Positions 58,249 through 64,000 of a stretch of DNA of 64,000 nucleotides are shown here, in pieces. The DNA is from Tilletia caries (taxonomy: Eukaryota; Basidiomycota; Exobasidiomycetes; Tilletiales; Tilletiaceae), in NCBI GenBank assembly GCA_032718865.1, contig JALUTQ010000005.1, positions 186,001-250,000 of the forward strand, written 5' to 3'. Under the pieces are notes generated by a model. It saw only the letters and a program-made list of their open reading frames with translations, was not told where the DNA came from and ran no database searches. The stretch's first letter is position 1; each line of letters begins with the position of its first letter. Position numbers and translations under genes: made by a program.

Positions 58249-58389
58249 GCCTGATGACGTAATAAGCGCATGTAGTCCCAAGCTCGGTCCTGTTGCCCCC
58301 GCCTCCTAGACGCGTACTACCATCAGCACTCCCTTCCCCGAGTGCCTTTCCCTTCCTGCTTCCTTACCTACACTTTCCCCATCCTCATA

Positions 58390-59745
<1,356 letters not shown>

Positions 59746-60285
59746 AGGGACAATCTCTCCGTCCTCTGACTTGCCCTTCTCGCACTCATGACACACAGTT
59801 ATCACCCCCCGTGCACTATCCAAGTCCGCTCTCATTCTGCTGTCCGCTCCCCTTTTGTACTTTTCTCACTGTCTCGGAACGCTCCCCTCAATCAATGATC
59901 AATGAAACGCCGTCACTCTTCCTTCTCACTGATGCTCAGCTTCCTGTTGTTGTGTGACCTTGCTGGGCTTCTGAGAGTGATGTGGCGAGACGCGCTCCTG
60001 TTTCCTTGCGCTCGACCGCCTCGTCTTGCCCACAGTACTTTCCACCCGAGATCTCGAGGCGAGACACAAAGAAGGGCTAAAGCACCTCGGCAGCGGCCAG
60101 CGGTCAAGTCAGTGAGTGATCGGTGGAATCGTGCTGGGCGCCTCCGTCCTCTGCTCCCCTTTGTTCGGACCAAGGTTCTCACGGTCCTCCTCTCGCACTC
60201 GATGAAGCTGGACTGAAGCCCGCCTTCAACCGTGTATTCTCGCCACCGACGCCCGTGTAAATACCACCCAGAATCGGAACGCCCC
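59746..60285. other. Intergenic region between PEP4 and the MFS transporter
   Basis: 540 bases with PEP4 3' end and transporter promoter. Pyrimidine-rich downstream of PEP4. No further feature recognised. Confidence 0.5.
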
Positions 60286-62588
60286 ATGATGGCGGACAGC
60301 GACGAGAAGCGACAGGAAGTGGCCGTGGCTACGAGGTCGAGCAACGATGAGGACGGCGGAACCATGGACGAGGTCCAAGATGTGCCGAAAGGGGTCACCC
60401 GAAAAGCTGCGTCCAAACTGCGAGTCTTCCTCTGGGGCCACCCGCCAGAAACGAAGGAAGAGAGACGTCTTCTCGTCAAGATTGACTTGTGAGTTCCCTC
60501 AATGGCCTTCCTGTGAAAGACGAAACCCCCGCTGAACATGTGCTTTGGTCTTAGATTACCCAGTTTCGTCATGTCGTTCCTCATGTTGATGTACTGGAGC
60601 AACTACCTCAATCGGACGAACCTGACCTCGGCCTACGTGAGCGGGATGAGGGAGGAGTTGAACTTCCAAGGGACCCAGTTCAACACCGTCAACACCATCT
60701 TCACCGTCGGTGAGTTCCCCTCCTACCATCCGGCCCATTGCTTTGGCTATGAACATCTCTCACACCTCACTACTTTGTCTGGCTGCCCAGGGTACATCTG
60801 CGGATTGATCCCGAATAACCTCGCATTACAGTTCGTCCCCGCTCGGATCTGGCTGCCGTCTATGGCACTCATCTGGTCCGGACTTTCGATGTGTTTGGCC
60901 GCAGCTAAGAACCCGGGTCATATCATGGCCATTCGTTTCTTCCAGGCCCTCGCCGAGGCTTCGACGGTGAGGAGACTTGTTGCCGAAGGTTCGTGCTTTC
61001 CTATATGGTTGTGCTGATTGTGTCTTGGCTCCATCACAGTTCTCTGGATCTCACTACCTTCTTGGATCATGGGTGAGCATGCGCCGGGACTGCTGTAAGA
61101 AAGAACTTTTCTTCGTCTTCTTATCCCATCACGTCGCCGCTCGCTATTCACAGTACAAGGAAGACGAGCTGGGCAAGCGGAGTGGTATCTTCGCCAGCTC
61201 GGCGCAGCTCGGGAGTCTCTTCAGCGGAGTGTTACAAGGAGCCAGTCAGTCGAGTCGTCCGAGATTAGGTGTTGGACTTCCTTCAAATTGCTGACGGTTT
61301 GCTTTATGTACAGTCTTTCGCTCCATGGAGGGCTATCGCGGGCTTCGAGCTTTCCAATGGCTGTTTCTACTCGACGGCTTCATCGCTCTTCCGATCGCAC
61401 TTTATGGGTATGTTGCTCAATGTAGTCCGCCTCAGGGAGATGACTTCGAGCTGACTCTCATGATCCCTGGATTTGATTACCGGATCGAACCCATGAGCAG
61501 CTTCCTCTGCTTTCCAGATGTACCTCAAACAACTCGCGCTTGGTTTCTCACAGAGGCTGAGCGCAAGCTTGCTGTGACCAGGCTTCCGCCGCGCCCGCAT
61601 ACGAAGCTCGAGTGGAATTTGGTGAAGCGGGTGCTTGGACGATGGCGTTGGTATGCCTTCTCTGCACTTTTCGCTTGGTCTTCGATGCTCGAAAGTGTCG
61701 GTGAGTGCTGGAATATATGCACCCTTGAGCGTGTAGGCTTCTAGGGACCCGTTTGAGCTGACGATGAGGATTGGGGCTGTGCTTTTGGCAGGCATCAATG
61801 GATTATTTCAACTATGGATCGCATCTGAGGATACGAGTGTCCAGCACCGAAACGTGAGCCATGACTGATGCCTAACTTGTGCCCGCCCTCGAATCATCAA
61901 GCTGAATACCATCTCACTCTCTGCTTCAGTACTACCCACTTTCTCTTACCGCGGTTGCGATCGTCTCAACCATCATATGCGTGAGTCAGGCACTCGATCT
62001 AGACCCTCACCATTCCCTCTTCCGTACCTCAGCTGACCCTGCGCTTAATCTCCCTCCAGGCCCACATGTCCGACTTTTACCACTGCCGCTGGCCCGTCAA
62101 CTTCGTCATGGCCGCCGGTTGCATCCTCTCCGCCATCCTGATCCTCATCTGGGACATCCCCTTCGCTGCCAAGTTCTTTGCCTTCTCGCTCGCAGGTATC
62201 GGCTATGCGGGCCAGGGCAGCAATTTCGCATGGGCCAACGACGTGATGAGGGACGACGACCAGGAGCGGGCTACGGTGCTTGCGTCGATGAACCTCTGGT
62301 CCAACGTGGTGAATTCGTGGTGGTCGATTGTGCTTTACCCGGCCACGGACGCGCCCAGGTTCAGGAAGGGCATGATCGCTCTGATCTGTGTGGCAGTGGT
62401 GAGTCGCGATGACCCCTTCTCCATCTCTGCGCCTTGCTACGGAACATGACTGACTGATCGTTTATTACACACCGCAGGTAACGGTTATCATCACTCTTGC
62501 GACACGTCATCTCGACGTGCGGGAGAGGAAAAGATATAGGGGCGACGCAGTCTCAAGACTGAGCGATAACGTAGAAGCCCCCGTTTGA
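60286..62588 (+). CDS. MFS anion:cation symporter, Fen2/Liz1 (pantothenate transporter) type
   Basis: Plasma-membrane transporter of the allantoate permease / ACS family; Fen2 and Liz1 members take up pantothenate. Eleven exons (60286-60488, 60555-60709, 60791-60966, 61040-61072, 61154-61244, 61314-61407, 61501-61700, 61792-61853, 61930-61980, 62060-62398, 62478-62588) all have GT/AG borders and sum to 504 aa. N-terminal cytosolic region ends in KIDLLPSFVMSFLMLMYWSN (helix 1), then YLNRTNLTSAYVSGMREELN, GYICGLIPNNLALQFVPARI, FSGSHYLLGSWYKEDELGKR, FASSAQLGSLFSGVLQGA, and in the second half YPLSLTAVAIVSTIIC and NVVNSWWSIVLYPATDAPRF, wording I associate with the Fen2/Liz1 branch. About 12 membrane segments. 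Several introns (e.g. the 33 base fourth exon) would be missed by simple ORF calling. Substrate is inferred. Confidence 0.9.
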
Positions 62589-62641
62589 CATATCAGTGAT
62601 GCGGATTAAGATGATATCACCCTCTCGAATTCACATCCAGC

Positions 62642-63432
62642 ATGAGCAAAAAGGCGCAGCAGCCCATCATCGACCTAAATACATACCCCCCGGATGGCAA
62701 GCCGCCAAACTCATCCTCAACGAACGCGTCACCCACCCATCCCACTTCCAGGACGTCCGCGCCATCGAGTGGGAATGTCCCGATGGGTGCTCCCATCTCC
62801 TATACGCCCGGCGACGTCGCCTGTCTCCTGCCGGAGAACGACCTGAGGGAAGATGAGAGACTTCTCAGGAGGATGAAATGGGAGGAACACGCCCGCCGCT
62901 CCTCCTTCGCCCTCGCCCGCAAGTTCACCCCACCAAGCCACCTCGGCGACGATAAACTGGCCGAGTTCCTCACACCTGACGAGGGCACCGACAAGATGGT
63001 CGAGTATACGCAGCGGGTGCGGAGGATTGGGGGGGGGGTAACAGGTGTCGGGGTGGAGTGGGCTTTGGAGATGTTTGGGTGGATGCAGGAGAGGCAGTCC
63101 TCCATTGTCAGTGCGCCTGCGGTGAGTTCCTTACACAATGATCTTACAGCCTCACGCCCCGGGGTGATCTGTTCCGATTTGCTCACATGGTTTCTCTTCT
63201 CCAGGTCGCCCCGAATACGATCGAGCTCGCGGTCGCCATCGTGAAGGACCGCACCCGTCTGCACTCGCCCCGCCGCGGGATCTGCGCCTCCTGGCTCCAA
63301 CGTCGGACACGTCTTCCCCTTCCCCATCGATCGCGGTACCCTGCGTCACTTCTTCCTCTGCCCCTTCCTCTGAAGAGACTCCGATGTGGTCGTTGGCTTA
63401 TCAGCGCTTGGTTCATAGGGTTCAACAATTGA
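62642..63432 (+). CDS. Unrecognised protein, two exons
   Basis: Exons 62642-63121 and 63205-63432 (GT/AG, in phase) would give 235 aa from MSKKAQQPIIDLNTYPPDG. Residues ~10-55 are Pro/Ser/Thr-rich; 60-110 are charged and helical (LREDERLLRRMKWEEHARRS); then DKMVEYTQRVRRI, VGVEWALEMFGWMQERQSS and, across the intron, VAPNTIELAVAIVKDRTRL. The last ~50 residues (WLQRRTRLPLPHRSRYPASL onward) look like random coding, so the true 3' end may differ through another intron. It begins only 53 bases after the transporter stop. No family recognised. Confidence 0.5.
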
Positions 63433-63604
63433 TATGTATACATTGATGTAAGATGGCGTGCCCGACAGAAAGAGAGAGAGAGAGAGGGCGCGGGAGAGAG
63501 AGGGGGGGGGGGACGAGATCGAGCGAAGAGTGAACAGAAGAAAAGGGAGATGTTCAAGGAAAAAGTGGGATAATATGAACGAAGAAGTGAACCGGTCCTA
63601 CGCC
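63433..63604. repeat. Simple GA/G-rich repeat between the last two genes
   Basis: GAGAGAGAGAGAG at about 63473-63487 and a G-run at 63502-63512 in the convergent gap. No other feature. Confidence 0.5.
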
Positions 63605-64000
63605 TCAATGTCCGTCTTCGTCCTCATCCTCGTCCTCGTCCTCGTCAGCCTGGACCAGCACCGTCTCCAACTCCTGTTCGAGGCGGACCTCCATCTCCAG
63701 GGACGCCGCGATGGACCGCTCAAGGTGGGCCTTGTAGGCCTCTATGTCGTTGAACCCTGCCGCGGCCATCCGGGCCGTCCGGACGGCGATCTCCTCCCTG
63801 ACCTCCCTGTTCTGCTGGACGCGCTTGGCGAGGTCTTCGTTCGCCTTCCGCATTGCCTCTGTCTCTCTGGGGTAGGAGGGACATGTCAGTGCGAAAGTGG
63901 GGAGGAGGGGGGAGGGGGGAGGGGCAGGGGCAGGATACTCACTTTTCCATCTGTTCAACTTGCTGGCGCAGGTCCTCCTCCTCCGCCGTCACAAACTCGC
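63605..64000 (-). CDS. C-terminal end of a coiled-coil protein, 5' partial
   Basis: Two exon pieces: 64000-63941 (EFVTAEEEDLRQQVEQMEK, continuing past the window end) and 63866-63605 (ETEAMRKANEDLAKRVQQNR... LERSIAASLEMEVRLEQELE), GT/AG and in phase. The visible ~105 residues are helical, ending in an acidic DEDEDEDEDGH tail. No family recognised. The intron is rich in CCCCTCC. Confidence 0.6.

Overview
This window is nuclear DNA from a filamentous or yeast-like fungus, most likely a basidiomycete (perhaps Ustilaginomycotina-like; the class is my inference). Genes carry many 55-110 base introns with GTGAGT-type donors. The set of conserved genes is eukaryotic and fungal: Atm1, a Dbf2/Sid2-type kinase, Spc25, Sla1, tRNase Z, adenosine kinase, a Pep4-type protease and a Fen2/Liz1-type transporter. 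There are no operons; genes lie on both strands.

Layout. (1) 1-7345: a left block of core genes: the 3' part of the mitochondrial ABC exporter ATM1 (+), a Dbf2/Sid2-type mitotic-exit kinase (-), and the kinetochore gene SPC25 (+), which shares a divergent promoter with the kinase. (2) 7587-40830: a 33 kb island made almost wholly of transposons, bracketed by two identical 80 base tRNA-Gly(UCC) genes in the same orientation. (3) 40999-53085: SLA1 (+), a tRNase Z with an RGG tail (+), a membrane-anchored alpha/beta hydrolase (-) and adenosine kinase (-). (4) 53277-58248: a 5 kb LTR element with no recognisable proteins (LARD-like), sitting in the promoter space between adenosine kinase and the vacuolar protease gene. 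(5) 58390-64000: PEP4 (+), a pantothenate/allantoate-type MFS transporter with 11 exons (+), an unrecognised gene (+) and the 3' end of an unrecognised coiled-coil gene (-).

The transposon island can be resolved into nested insertions with target-site duplications. Harbinger-1 (7860-19228, 3 bp duplication AAT) has its Myb-like gene split by a young Ty3/gypsy-type retrotransposon (10831-17778; two LTRs of 427 bp that I read as identical; 5 bp duplication GCATG). Next come a decayed zinc-finger-like gene, an AT-rich stretch, a pogo-type element cut by a 770 bp MITE, and a decayed tyrosine recombinase (Crypton-like) beside a small charged protein. Harbinger-2 (27349-37925, also AAT) contains at least six non-autonomous hAT-like elements, each with an exact 8 bp duplication, nested up to four levels deep. 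The island ends with a decayed Tc1/mariner element and solo LTRs.

Most unusual points: the gypsy polyprotein appears to have a split RNase H domain (first strand and first Asp before integrase, the rest after integrase), and its reading frame is crossed by two in-frame TAA codons, each followed by C. The hAT-like MITEs form related families with the same ends but different dense subterminal repeat motifs. The tRNA genes as exact brackets of the island are also worth checking. All boundaries were read by eye from sequence; no database search was possible.
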